From Bin87 sp963666415 (GTDB lineage Bacteria; Chloroflexota; Dehalococcoidia; Lucifugimonadales; UBA3495): DNA of 64,000 nt. The notes below the pieces were generated by a model. It was not told the origin of the DNA. It saw only the letters and a program-made list of their open reading frames with translations, and made no database searches. A program made the position numbers and the translations under genes. Positions 1 through 8,418 of this stretch are shown here, piece by piece (the first letter of the stretch is position 1; every line of letters starts with the position of its first letter). The stretch covers positions 1,178,001 through 1,242,000 of the forward strand of contig CAXXPD010000002.1 in assembly GCA_963666415.2 (NCBI GenBank). The letters are read 5' to 3'.

Positions 1-299
1 TTCGTAGACTGTACTTCGGACACCGAGAACAGCGGCACGGGCTTGGAGTTCTGCCAATTCTTCACGATCTTTGGCAGTCGCATCGATCGACTGTAGCAGT
101 TCTTGTTGTTGTGCGATCGCCTCGAGCCGGTCCCTGCGGACGGTCTGCATCTCTAGGATTTGTTCGTAGATTAACCGGAGCTCGTCTCGGACTCCGCCTA
201 TCTCTGCTGTAAGTGAGCGCAGCGTCGAAATGAGACTGACTCCACGCTGATCAGTTTCCCCTTTATTTAACCGGAAACGGTCAATAAGGCGGAGCCGAC

Positions 300-1731
300 G
301 TAACAGTTCAGACTTGGTGAGGTGAATTGGCCGAAGGCGGGCTGCCGAACGCTGGCACGGGTGGCGGTGGTTATGTCATATACAGGGCATGGATACTGAA
401 GTGGACCTGACCACCGTCGACCGCGCTGTCCTCATTGCCATCATCGCCGAGTTACAGGCGGTGATTGAGCGGTTGCAGCGGCGGATTGCCGAACTGGAAG
501 GCCAGGCGAAACCGGGCGGCCCGCTCCGAATGCCCGGCCTCAAGGCGAAATCGGGCCGGAAGCCCCCAGCGCAGCCGGGGCCCCGCAAGCAGCGACGCCA
601 CGGCTTCGCTCGCCCGCGCATGACACCGACCCACCGGGTGGAGCACGTGATGGAGAACTGTCCCGATTGCGGCGCCCACCGGTCCGGCGGCTGGATCCAG
701 CGCACTCGGGAGGTCATCGAGCTGCCGGTGGTTCCCGCGCAAGTCACCGAGCACGTCTACCTTGCTCGGACTTGCCCGGCCTGCCGACGGCGCTGCACAC
801 CTCCGGCGGAACTGGGCGGCGTGGTCTTGGGTCAGCAGCGCCTCGGCGTCAACCTGCTCAGCCTGATCGCCACGCTGCGGGAAGAGGGGCGGCTGCCCAT
901 CCGCAGCGTCCAGTGGTATCTGGACACCGTGCATCAGTTGCGCCTCAGCGTGGGGGCCATCGTGAGCGCCATCCATCGCACGGCGCAGCGGGCCCAACCG
1001 GCAGTGGCCGCGATCCTGGACCGCATCCGCGCCAGCCCAGTGGTCCACGCCGACGAAACCGGCTGGCGTCAGAGCGGGGCCAACGGCTACGTGTGGACTT
1101 TCAGCACCCCCACCGAACGCTACTTCCTGCGGCGGGGTCGGGGCAAAACAGTCGTGGACGAGGCGCTGAGCGATGCTTTCTCCGGAGTATTGGTCAGCGA
1201 TTTCTACGCCGCCTACCACCATTATGACGGCCCCAAGCAGCGGTGCTGGGCCCACCTGCTGCGGGACATCCATGACCTGCGCACCCGCTACCCCGATGCT
1301 GCGCCACTGGCCAGGTGGGCCGACGCCGTCCACGGGATTTACGACCGGGCCAAAGCCTGCACTCATCCCCAGGCCAAGCGGCGGCGCACCGCCCAACTGG
1401 CCCTGGAACGACAACTGCTGGCCCTCGGCCAGCCTTTCCGGCACGACCCGTCGGCAACCCAGGCCAAGCTGTGCCGACGCATCGAGCGCCACATCAAGGA
1501 ACTCTTCGTCTTCGTGGCCGAACCGGACGTGCCTTCAGACAACAACGCTGCCGAACGCAGCCTGCGCCATCTGGTCATCAGCCGCAAGATCAGCGGCGGC
1601 ACCCGCTCGGAGCAGGGCACCGAGCGCAAGATGACGCTGGCATCCATCTTCGGCACCTGGCGCGCCCAAGGTCTAAATCCTCTCGCCGCCTGCCGTCAGC
1701 TGCTCGTTTCCCCTCTACTCTGAACTGTTAC
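300..1731 (+). mobile_element. IS66-family element, copy 1 (single ORF)
   Basis: Ends are GTAACAGTTCAGAC at 300 and the inverted TCTGAACTGTTAC ending at 1731. They are flanked by an 8-bp direct repeat GAGCCGAC at 292-299 and 1732-1739, the duplication length known for IS66. The element is 1432 bp and carries only tnpC, without tnpA/tnpB, as in the ISBst12-like subgroup. It interrupts the AAA ATPase gene. Copies 2 (19350-20802) and 3 (43989-45449) are close relatives. Confidence 0.95.
389..1723 (+). CDS. tnpC: IS66 transposase (TnpC), copy 1
   Basis: 444-residue DDE transposase. In order: an N-terminal leucine-zipper-like helix (about residues 15-40), a Lys/Arg-rich linker, a zinc-binding module with CPDCG and CPACRRRC (about residues 90-135), then the RNase H-like core. 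The catalytic acids appear in VVHADETGW, LVSDFYAAYH and DNNAAERSLRH. The length matches single-ORF IS66 proteins and the frame is intact, so the copy may be active. It differs from copy 2 mainly by lacking seven residues in the N-terminal coiled coil (an in-frame deletion of the VLEQQR region). Long open frames on the opposite strand are GC-driven shadows. Confidence 0.95.
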   Translation: MDTEVDLTTVDRAVLIAIIAELQAVIERLQRRIAELEGQAKPGGPLRMPGLKAKSGRKPPAQPGPRKQRRHGFARPRMTPTHRVEHVMENCPDCGAHRSGGWIQRTREVIELPVVPAQVTEHVYLARTCPACRRRCTPPAELGGVVLGQQRLGVNLLSLIATLREEGRLPIRSVQWYLDTVHQLRLSVGAIVSAIHRTAQRAQPAVAAILDRIRASPVVHADETGWRQSGANGYVWTFSTPTERYFLRRGRGKTVVDEALSDAFSGVLVSDFYAAYHHYDGPKQRCWAHLLRDIHDLRTRYPDAAPLARWADAVHGIYDRAKACTHPQAKRRRTAQLALERQLLALGQPFRHDPSATQAKLCRRIERHIKELFVFVAEPDVPSDNNAAERSLRHLVISRKISGGTRSEQGTERKMTLASIFGTWRAQGLNPLAACRQLLVSPLL

Positions 1732-2197
1732 GAGCCGACCACTCCTCTGAGCACCGACTGCCTCTATCTCGCCCTGTGCCAATACCGTGATGGGTGGAAT
1801 CGGGCGTTCGGATCTAGGCATTTCGTCGCGTGCGCCCCGAGTTACGACGAACCGATCTTCACCATGGCGAAGCACAACAGTTACTTGTCCTCCTTGGAGA
1901 ACGCTGATCGCTTGCTGCTCTTCCCGTCGCGCAGCGTCCTCCGTGAAGGCTGATGCCCCGAGGGCGAACCTAATAAGCTCTATGAGTGAAGTCTTCCCGG
2001 TCCCGCGAGAACCAATCAATACATTAAGGCCTGCGGAGAACCGGACATCAAGCCCGTCCAGGAATCCGTCCTCAATTTGAACTTGATCTATGAGCAATTT
2101 CAGGCTCCTGCTTTGTTTTTGCACTTTTTGAGCGGTTGGAATTCCGACCCGTGGCACACACCAAAGTCCTCTCGCAGTGGGTCTTATTGACGTGCCC

Positions 2198-2565
2198 TAA
2201 TTCCACTTACCAGATGATATGTTAGCCCGATCGGCATTTAGAGTAAATGGTGGTGGGATAACGTAAAGGTAAAGCCGGCGAAAGCGTTCGGGAGTCGCAG
2301 CGCTTTTGATACCGGATTTGATTCGCGCGATAGTCGTTACGTCTGACGGCCATAACAGCCATTGCCTACCCTTTTGATACTTGATTTGGTTCGCATAATA
2401 GTGATTACGTAAACCATTTTGTTCGGGCGCTGCCGGCACCGGCCTGATTGCGATTTCCGCCGCCCCGGTTTCAGGCTCACCGATTGCGGAATCCGACTCG
2501 GTTAATGTGCAGATTTCGTTGCCAAGGCCATGCGACTGCGCGGTCCAAGCGACGGAATACGTCAT
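2198..2565 (-). CDS. Hypothetical ORF with internal repeat
   Basis: A possible 122-residue protein upstream of the AAA ATPase gene, on the same strand. I recognise no family. The DNA contains two imperfect copies of a ~39-bp unit, at about 2308-2346 and 2371-2409 (both begin TTTTGATAC and end TTACGT), 63 bp apart and therefore in frame. The reading frame is open and has moderate codon structure, but there is no strong ribosome-binding site. It could equally be non-coding repeat DNA. Confidence 0.25.
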
Positions 2566-2595
2566 TTCGCTAAGCCAGGGCTTGCTCTGCGGTAA

Positions 2596-3525
2596 CTAAA
2601 CCAAAGCCAAGGTGGGATGTGCATTTGCCGGGTATGGGGATTCCGGCCGGGAGTCTCGCGGGAGTGTTTCGGCCCTTGATTGCAGGACCGTCCGGCAGCG
2701 CCGTCTCACCTCGTCTTTCCGGCTGGACAGCCCGGCCAGGAATTTGCCGACCCTCTCCTGCACCGCCGCCCTGCTCCCCAAGCACAGATTGCCAGTGGCC
2801 TCCTCTCTCGCCCAGCCCCAGATAGCCTCATCGGCGTTGAAGTCAGGGCTGTAGCCCGGCAGGTTCACCAGCCTCAGCTCCAGCTCAGGCGTCCTGAGGT
2901 ACTCCCGCACCGCCTCCCCACGATGGGCCGGCGCATTGTCCCAGATGACCCGCAGCGGCCCTGGATGCTTTTCCTTCAGTTGCGTCAGGAAGGCAACCGA
3001 GGTCCCGCTGTTGCTGTTGCCCTCCAGTTCCATCCATTCCACCTCGCCCGTCTCCAGGCACACCGCCGAATAGTAGCTGGCCTTCTCCCCGTACCTCGGG
3101 CTGCTCGAGTCCACCAACGCAGGCTTACCCTTCAGCACCCACTTCCCCCGCAATTCCGCGTCCGCCCGGAAGTGGGCCTCGTCGGCAAAGAATATCCTGG
3201 CTTCAGTCCGTTGGGCCTCCTCCCACAGGACGGCGTACTCCGCCACGAAGGTCTCCCGCTTGGACTCATCAGCCTTGAGCAGCCGCTTCTTGGGACGCTT
3301 GAAGGCAAACCCCAGCCGGTGAAGCCAGTTCAGGCAACTGCTGCGGCTCAGGCTGATGCCAAACCGTTCTGAGACAAACTGACGCACCACCTTCCAATAC
3401 CAGTTAGCCATTACGATGCCCGCTGTGGCGGGCGGTTGCTCCACCGCCCCTTTCAACTCCTCCTGCTGCGCCTGGTCAAGGGCGGGGGGGAACCACCGGT
3501 CTGCTCGAATATCAGGGCCGCAGGC
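2596..3525 (-). pseudogene. IS630-family transposase, N-terminally truncated
   Basis: About 310 residues of an IS630/Tc1-mariner-like transposase are readable. The DDE core shows FFADEAHF, VIWDNAPAHRG and LPGYSPDFN followed by EAIWGW, in the expected order. The N-terminal homeodomain-like helix-turn-helix is incomplete: the reading frame begins with the late part (RFGISLSRSS, LHRLGFAFKRP) and then runs without a stop into a remnant of an MFS transporter. The insertion or a later deletion therefore removed the transposase start. The C-terminus near 2596 looks complete. No terminal repeats could be paired. Confidence 0.8.
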
Positions 3526-4500
3526 CCTCCCTCGCCGAAGGCCGACGCCCAACGTCCGATAGTGTGGGGGTCCCGCGCCGGCCAGGTTCAGCACCATAAG
3601 TGATACTCCGGTGATCGTAGCAAAGTTGCGCCGGCCGAAGTAAACACCGTGGATGGCCAGTGTGAGTGGAATCCTGCCGCCAGCGCCAATACCTGCCAGG
3701 GCCGCGGACAGGCAAAACATCGGTAACGTCCCGGCGAAACCCAAGACACCGACCGCGGCGGCTTCCGCCAAGCCGAAAACGAACATCGCGCGACGGATGG
3801 GGACGCGGTCTCCTATCCACCCTCCAGCGAGGACGAACGCCACCGTGGCGTGTCTCCGAGCGAATGCACAGCAGCAGAGTGGCTGGGAGCGAATCCCAGT
3901 TCGCGCATGATCAATACGCTAAAAAACAACCCGCCGGATGAGATCGACAGCACAGTTCCGGCCACCGCCAACATCCAGAAGGCTCTCGCACGCAACGCCT
4001 CCCGCCAGGTGTAGTCCGACAGCAAAGTCCCTTCATTGTCTGACTGGCCCGGTTGGCCGTCGCCCGGGACACCGGCGACAACACCGTCGGGGTGCCGCCC
4101 GTCATCCTCGGGACGATTCTTCACCAACCTCGATAGAGGCAAGGCGAGCATCAGGACAGTACCTGCCACGATCAGAGATGCCGCGCGTGGATGTATCATC
4201 ACCACCGTCCGCAACGTATCAAATACGAAGGACGCCGTAACTGACGGCACCATCATCACGGCCATGGCCATAGCCTTACGACGTTGGAACCAGTTATTCA
4301 CCGCCGCAGAGATCGGCAATTGAGTCTCGAACACGCTGCCGACGCTGACCAAGGTAACCGACACAAACAGCACCGCCCCGGTCCCGTATCCCAAATACAA
4401 AACAGCCCCGATGGCGAGCGCAACTAATCCCCATAAAACCAGGCGACGCGGTCCCCAGCGGTCCACGGCTCACCCGACAAGCGGTAACAACAACAGCGGC
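3526..4500 (-). pseudogene. MFS transporter, multiply broken
   Basis: Remnant of a 12-helix major facilitator permease. The N-terminal half is legible at 4466-3850, with the loop 2-3 signature DRWGPRRLV, several hydrophobic helices and a charged central loop. The C-terminal half continues at 3843-3540 in another frame, with GGWIGDRVPIRRAM. Three lesions are visible. A TGA at about 4467-4472 sits where a Trp is expected before AVDRWG. A frameshift lies near 3850. The C-terminus is lost into the IS630 remnant; a further frameshift near 3570 is possible. Upstream, the gene is cut by the rve element at 4501. The substrate is unknown. Confidence 0.75.
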
Positions 4501-6164
4501 GCATTGCCTCAACAAAACCGTTACCCAACGCGATTGGTTGCCTCAAATAAAATGTTACCCAAAATCGGGGAGGCGATCGCGTGGGAGGAGGCATCAGCAA
4601 GATGGCAAAACAGGAATTGCTGGCGACGATCCGAGACCGTTACCGAGCTTCATCCAAGCGGGAGAAAAGCCGGATCCTCGACGAGTTCATCGCGGTGACC
4701 GGCCACCATCGCAAGCACGGCATCAGGCTGCTGGGGCAGTCCGGCGACGACGGAGAGCAGCAGCCGGCGGCAAAAAAGGGCCGACGCATCTACGACGAGG
4801 CGGTCCGCCAGGCGGTGATCGTGGTTTGGGAAGCCGCTGATCGGATCTGCGGCAAGCGGCTGAAGGCGGCGTTGCCCCATCTGGTGGAGTCCATGGAGCG
4901 CCATGGCCACCTGGATCTGGACCCTGGGGTGCGTCAACGACTGCTGGCGGCCAGCGCCGCCACCCTGGACCGGTTGCTCCAGCCGATCAGGACACCGGCG
5001 GGCCGCAAGCTCCGACGCAGGAGGCGGCAGTCGCCGGGCCGCAATATTCCGGTGCGGACCTTCGCCGATTGGAATGCGCCGCCACCAGGATTCCTGGAGA
5101 TTGACCTGGTGGTCCACCACGGCGGCTCCTTGTGGGGTTCCATGATCCACAGCCTGGTGGCCACCGATATCTGCACCGGCTGGACCGAGGCCGTGCCACT
5201 GCTGGCCCGGGAGCAATCCCTGGTAGTGGCAGGACTGGAGGCCATCGGGCGACAGTTGCCCTTCCCAGTCAAAGGCATCGACTCGGACAACGACAGCGTA
5301 TTCATCAACGCTACTCTCACCAAGTACTGCGCCGAGCGGGGCATCGAGTTCACCCGTTCGCGGCCCTACCGCAAGAACGACCAGGCCTGGATCGAGCAGA
5401 AGAACGGCGCGGTGGTCCGCCACTTCGTCGGTCACAACCGCTACTCCGGCGCGGTGGCCGGACCGACCATGGCCCACCTGTACGGGGCGGTGCGACGGTA
5501 CGTGAACTACTTCCAGCCGTCGTTCAAGTTGGTTGAGAAAACTCGGCACGGCTCCAGGGTCGTCAAGCGGTACAGCCCGCCAGCCACGCCCTGTGATCGG
5601 CTGATGCAGCATGACGCGGTCAGCGTGGAGATGAAGGCGGCGCTGAGTGAATATCGGGTCCAGTTGGACCCGGTGGCGCTGCTGCACGCCATCCGGGAAG
5701 CCCAGTCGGCCCTGGCCGCGGTTACGTCTCCCGAAATCCGGCCCACTCCCAGCGGCGAGAGCCTGGAACAGTTCCTGGCCAAGTTGCCCGACTGGTGGCG
5801 GCAGGATGCAGCGCATACCGCACGGGAGCGGCGGGTGCAACCGCCCCGCACCTGGCGAACTCGGCCCGACCCTTTCGAAGGAGTGTGGTGCGACGTGCTG
5901 TCCTGGTTGCAGGAAGACCCGGACGCCAGTGCGGTGGTATTGCTGGGCCGACTGCAAGAGGCCGAACCGGATCGGTTCAGCCGGGCTCACCTGCGGACGC
6001 TGCAGCGCAGGGTGCAGCAGTGGCGCGGCATCATGGCCAAAAAGCTGGTCTACGCCACGGCTGGTGAGCCCATGGCGGGACCCGCTGCAATGCCGGAATT
6101 AGCGCTGGCTGGGGTGGCCCCCAGGTGCTAAAGTTTCGGTAACATTTCTGAATGAGGCAACAGG
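4501..6164 (+). mobile_element. rve-type IS element, copy 1
   Basis: The left end carries two tandem copies of a terminal motif, TTGCCTCAA-N(6-7)-GTTACC, at 4504 and 4538. The right end has the inverted counterpart GGTAACATTTCTGAATGAGG at about 6138-6158. The element separates the MFS remnant from an IS21 remnant. The first 1.29 kb recurs, with no difference I could find, at 62707-64000. A solo inverted end of the same motif lies at about 28290-28315. Confidence 0.8.
4602..6131 (+). CDS. rve-domain DDE transposase (IS481/ISNCY-like)
   Basis: 509 residues from the ATG preceded by GGGAGGAGG. The N-terminal ~130 residues are helical and Arg/Lys-rich (DNA binding). They are followed by an integrase-core domain with FLEIDLVVHHGG, KGIDSDNDSVF and AWIEQKNGAVVRHF, which give the three catalytic acids. 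The C-terminal third is a helical tail containing WRTRPDPFEGVW, a motif also seen in the IS21 IstA remnant at 6.7 kb. The frame is intact. The family assignment within rve transposases is uncertain. Confidence 0.85.
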   Translation: MAKQELLATIRDRYRASSKREKSRILDEFIAVTGHHRKHGIRLLGQSGDDGEQQPAAKKGRRIYDEAVRQAVIVVWEAADRICGKRLKAALPHLVESMERHGHLDLDPGVRQRLLAASAATLDRLLQPIRTPAGRKLRRRRRQSPGRNIPVRTFADWNAPPPGFLEIDLVVHHGGSLWGSMIHSLVATDICTGWTEAVPLLAREQSLVVAGLEAIGRQLPFPVKGIDSDNDSVFINATLTKYCAERGIEFTRSRPYRKNDQAWIEQKNGAVVRHFVGHNRYSGAVAGPTMAHLYGAVRRYVNYFQPSFKLVEKTRHGSRVVKRYSPPATPCDRLMQHDAVSVEMKAALSEYRVQLDPVALLHAIREAQSALAAVTSPEIRPTPSGESLEQFLAKLPDWWRQDAAHTARERRVQPPRTWRTRPDPFEGVWCDVLSWLQEDPDASAVVLLGRLQEAEPDRFSRAHLRTLQRRVQQWRGIMAKKLVYATAGEPMAGPAAMPELALAGVAPRC

Positions 6165-6849
6165 AGAGCGCGGCCGCGGCTGCTGCGCAATTCGTGAGTG
6201 GCAGCCGAGGTATTGTCGCTGCGCACCACCTCTGGAACGCCGCCCAGGGTCCAGAGGGCATTCTGCAATCCCTGCTGCAACGCCAGGAAGGTCTCACCGG
6301 CGGCGACCTCGGCGTAGCGCCATCCCGAGTGGCTGAGTATCAGCTGGAACAGCAGGTGGGGGTAGGACTGGCCGGCGATGGTCACCTTGAGTTCCCCGCA
6401 GTGGGTGAAGTCGAACTGGGCCTCCCGTCCCGGCGGATGCACCTGGGGGAAGTACACCTCCTGATCCGGACCATGCAGCGCCCGCCTCCTGAGCCTGTCG
6501 AAGGGCCTGTAATCGTCGTTGCAGCGTCCGCAGCTGGGACGCGCTGAACCGCCCGGGATGCTGCTCGGCCTCCTGAGCTTGTCGAAGGGCAGTCGATAAT
6601 TGTCGTTGCCTTCAGCTTGCCCGTCGGATCATTCCGCAGCAGCGGCTCAATCTCATCCTCCCACACCCCGTCGAAGGGATCCGGCCGAGTGCGCCACCGA
6701 TGCTCCGGTTTCGCCTGCGACGGCAATGGGCCACTCTGCCACTTGCGCGCTGAACGCACGCTCATCCCAGCCTTGGCCGCTGCCGTTTCCTGTGTCTTGC
6801 CTTCCATACGTTTCTGCCTCAATAGCCTGGTTTGTCGGTCTGTAATCAA
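6165..6849 (-). pseudogene. istA: IS21-type IstA remnant, copy 1
   Basis: The N-terminus of an IS21 integrase-like transposase reads from a TTG or ATG near 6849-6805. It has a helix-turn-helix part (GMSVRSARKW) and WRTRPDPFDGVWED. The middle is disturbed at about 6485-6610 by two copies of a REP-like repeat, CCTGAGC(C/T)TGTCGAAGGG. The catalytic core resumes at 6457-6165 (PGREAQFDFTH, GVPEVVRSDNTSA) and is then cut by the right end of the rve element. The part 6168-6530 is a near-copy of 62345-62706. No istB follows. Confidence 0.75.
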
Positions 6850-6914
6850 CGGTACCTCCGTACCGAATGATTACCCCATATCGACCGGCAAAAATAGTCG
6901 ACGTTACCGGCAGG

Positions 6915-7040
6915 ACTAATTGTCGTCTATCAGCCTCGGCCGGTTCGGCAGCCGCCTGCGCCTCGGCTTCCAGCGCCGCCATGGCCTCCCGTATCTTCTC
7001 CAACCGACCCTCCCTGAAGGCCAACTCCTCCGCCCCCCGA
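6915..7040 (-). pseudogene. Short transposase fragment (IS1182-like?)
   Basis: About 40 residues (EGRLEKIREAMAALEAEAQ and an Ala/Glu-rich continuation) resemble the helical linker of IS1182-type transposases. Nothing of the catalytic core is present. It lies between the IS21 remnant and the protease fragment. The family assignment is tentative. Confidence 0.3.
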
Positions 7041-7274
7041 TGCCCTCAGGCCACCACCAACCGGCACACCGCTGATTGGATTTCCAGCTACTACCAACAC
7101 CTGGACCACGCCAGCGTTCTAACGTTGGCTGACCTGAAGTGCTACGGCCTAAACGCGGACCACATGAACAACCACCCCGAAGTGCGGGAGTTCTGCCTGG
7201 AGGCTCTTCACGCAGCGCAGGTGGCGTTCATTTTGACCCATGCAGTCAAGGTCGTGAGGCACCACGTCGACTAA
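7041..7274 (+). pseudogene. C-terminal fragment of SDH/ClpP-like protease
   Basis: About 77 residues match the C-terminal part of the protease gene at 17.8-19 kb. Shared blocks include YGLN(A/V)DHMNNH, ALHAAQVAF against AFHAAQIAF, and the final KV(V/M)R-H. No start, no catalytic region and no upstream part remain. The fragment begins abruptly beside transposon debris, so it is the tail of a second, destroyed paralogue. Confidence 0.7.
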
Positions 7275-7306
7275 TCTGATATGACATCAACCGGCAGTTC
7301 ACGCTC

Positions 7307-7426
7307 ATGGAGGCATTGTCTTGCATTGACCAGGCCGAAAATGCCATAACGAACTTGGTGGGTGTCGACGCGAATGAGCGAGGAGCGGTAGCCGTGCTGG
7401 CACTCATCAGGGTACGTGCCAAATGA
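7307..7426 (+). CDS. Small unknown protein (39 aa)
   Basis: Short open frame starting MEALSCIDQAENAITNLVG and ending before the next gene. The amphipathic, Glu/Ala/Leu-rich sequence and the in-frame coding character just upstream (DINRQFTL before the ATG) suggest a real small helical protein, possibly with an earlier start. I recognise no family. It is followed at 7558 by another small gene on the same strand. Confidence 0.35.
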   Translation: MEALSCIDQAENAITNLVGVDANERGAVAVLALIRVRAK

Positions 7427-7557
7427 TCCAAAGCTTAATCAAGAGACCGTCGCCGCAGCAACACGAACCTGAAAACGAGTCCGTCGCTGGCCCTTCGACC
7501 CGCTGCAGCACCGACAGTCGCCGGCGAATCGGGACTGACAGTAGGAGAAACAAGCCC

Positions 7558-7947
7558 ATGAGCAGCATGGACTCTCTCGTAACGGCCGTCAGGCGCTGCA
7601 TTGTCCCAGCACAAGTGCTCTGGTCGCCAGGAAGGGGTATACCGCCCAGGAAACAGGAGCCCTTTACGGTGCTGGACATCAACGACGCCGGTATCCGGAT
7701 TGACAAACTGGGGCAACCCATTTTGTTCCAGCATATCGAGTATGCCATCCACAGAATCGCCGACTGGGGTAACATAGTTCCAATCGGCAGACGGCAGGGT
7801 TGGGCGGAACATGAAACACTCGAGTGGGCGCTCCAGGTTGCACGCGGCAACAACACGCGGACAGCCACTTACGTTGCTCCCATCCTGGTGGAAACTGGCC
7901 TCGCCCGTTACGTCATGCTGGACCGCCAGAAAGGCATAGCGTTGTGA
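7558..7947 (+). CDS. Hypothetical protein (129 aa)
   Basis: The start is set by AGGAGA 11 nt before the ATG at 7558. No membrane segment or signal peptide is seen. The protein is mixed alpha/beta, with a central VLDINDAGIRIDKLG segment that reads like a structural DNA- or ligand-binding beta domain. The C-terminus ends LARYVMLDRQKGIAL. It is followed six bases later by the next gene. I do not recognise the family. Position and size fit a plasmid- or phage-like accessory cassette. Confidence 0.55.
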   Translation: MSSMDSLVTAVRRCIVPAQVLWSPGRGIPPRKQEPFTVLDINDAGIRIDKLGQPILFQHIEYAIHRIADWGNIVPIGRRQGWAEHETLEWALQVARGNNTRTATYVAPILVETGLARYVMLDRQKGIAL

Positions 7948-7953
7948 CCAGCC

Positions 7954-8190
7954 ATGGACTTCCGGGTATCAGGGCGCCATTTGTCTCTTGACCAAAACCA
8001 AATCGTCGACCGACTGCAGGGCGTTACACCGCGCACGGTACAAGTCCACAGCGTAATTATCGACGGAACGGAATTCCCCATAAAGCAGGCGTTTGCCGTC
8101 ACCTCCGGCATGGACCTACTCGACTTCACCACCGATCAGGCCAGAAGGGTCTTTGTGCGCTTGGGGTTCATCGTTCAACGTCGTCAATAA
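7954..8190 (+). CDS. Small conserved protein (78 aa)
   Basis: The sequence contains DGTEFPIKQAFAVTSG and FTTDQARRVFVRLGF. This pattern (short beta hairpin, then 'P-x-K-Q-A' helix, then 'T-x-x-A-R-R-x-L/F-x-R-L-G-F') occurs in many small uncharacterised bacterial proteins, often in accessory regions, and may be a small DNA-binding fold. It sits six bases after the 129-aa gene and is probably co-transcribed with it. There is no strong Shine-Dalgarno sequence, so coupling to the upstream stop is likely. Function is unknown. Confidence 0.55.
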   Translation: MDFRVSGRHLSLDQNQIVDRLQGVTPRTVQVHSVIIDGTEFPIKQAFAVTSGMDLLDFTTDQARRVFVRLGFIVQRRQ

Positions 8191-8216
8191 TTCACCCTAC
8201 GAGCGACGGTTAGCCA

Positions 8217-8387
8217 GTGGACATCAACCACCCGAACGGGGAAAGCAAGGCACCCCAAAATGATCTCCAGGTACTTGGGACGCAGCCTCAGGCAGGAGCA
8301 GAATTGAACCAAGACACCACGAAACACGATCATGGCGTAGCCCCCACAGGATCAACCCTGCCTGCTCCAGCCAGGCGCCGCCCATGA
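8217..8387 (+). CDS. Small disordered protein (56 aa), GTG start
   Basis: Open frame from a GTG with a polar, low-complexity composition (Asn, Gln, Pro, Thr, Gly), probably unstructured. It fills the gap between the 78-aa gene and the AAA ATPase gene and ends 31 bases before the latter's GTG. No family is recognised. It is supported only by frame continuity and gene spacing. Confidence 0.3.
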   Translation: MDINHPNGESKAPQNDLQVLGTQPQAGAELNQDTTKHDHGVAPTGSTLPAPARRRP

Positions 8388-8418
8388 AGTCGGGAACGAC
8401 AAGGGAAACGGCGTCTCC

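Larger units (their letters stand above)
1..2157 (-). pseudogene. Coiled-coil AAA ATPase gene, split by IS66
   Basis: The gene enters from the left window edge and starts at 2157. Its N-terminus reads like an SMC/RecN-type ATPase, with Walker A GSRGTGKT at residues 49-56 after a short strand-rich lead-in. The segment 1-299 continues the same protein as charged, heptad-rich sequence typical of a coiled coil. An IS66 element occupies 300-1731. If that element and one copy of the 8-bp duplication are removed, the frame runs straight through: Gly-Arg-Leu before the site joins Arg-Leu-Ile-Asp after it. The gene was therefore intact before the insertion. The C-terminal half with Walker B and the signature motif lies outside the window, so the exact family (DNA repair or defence ATPase) cannot be fixed. 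The loss of function is inferred; the insertion is seen directly. Confidence 0.8.

Noticed and set aside
452..1492. Long minus-strand open frames opposite the IS66 transposase (also opposite copies 2 and 3, the IS1380 genes and the rve genes)
   Set aside because: They are GC-rich shadows: no start signals, no family, and Val/Gly/Arg-biased composition. They follow the transposase wherever it is copied.
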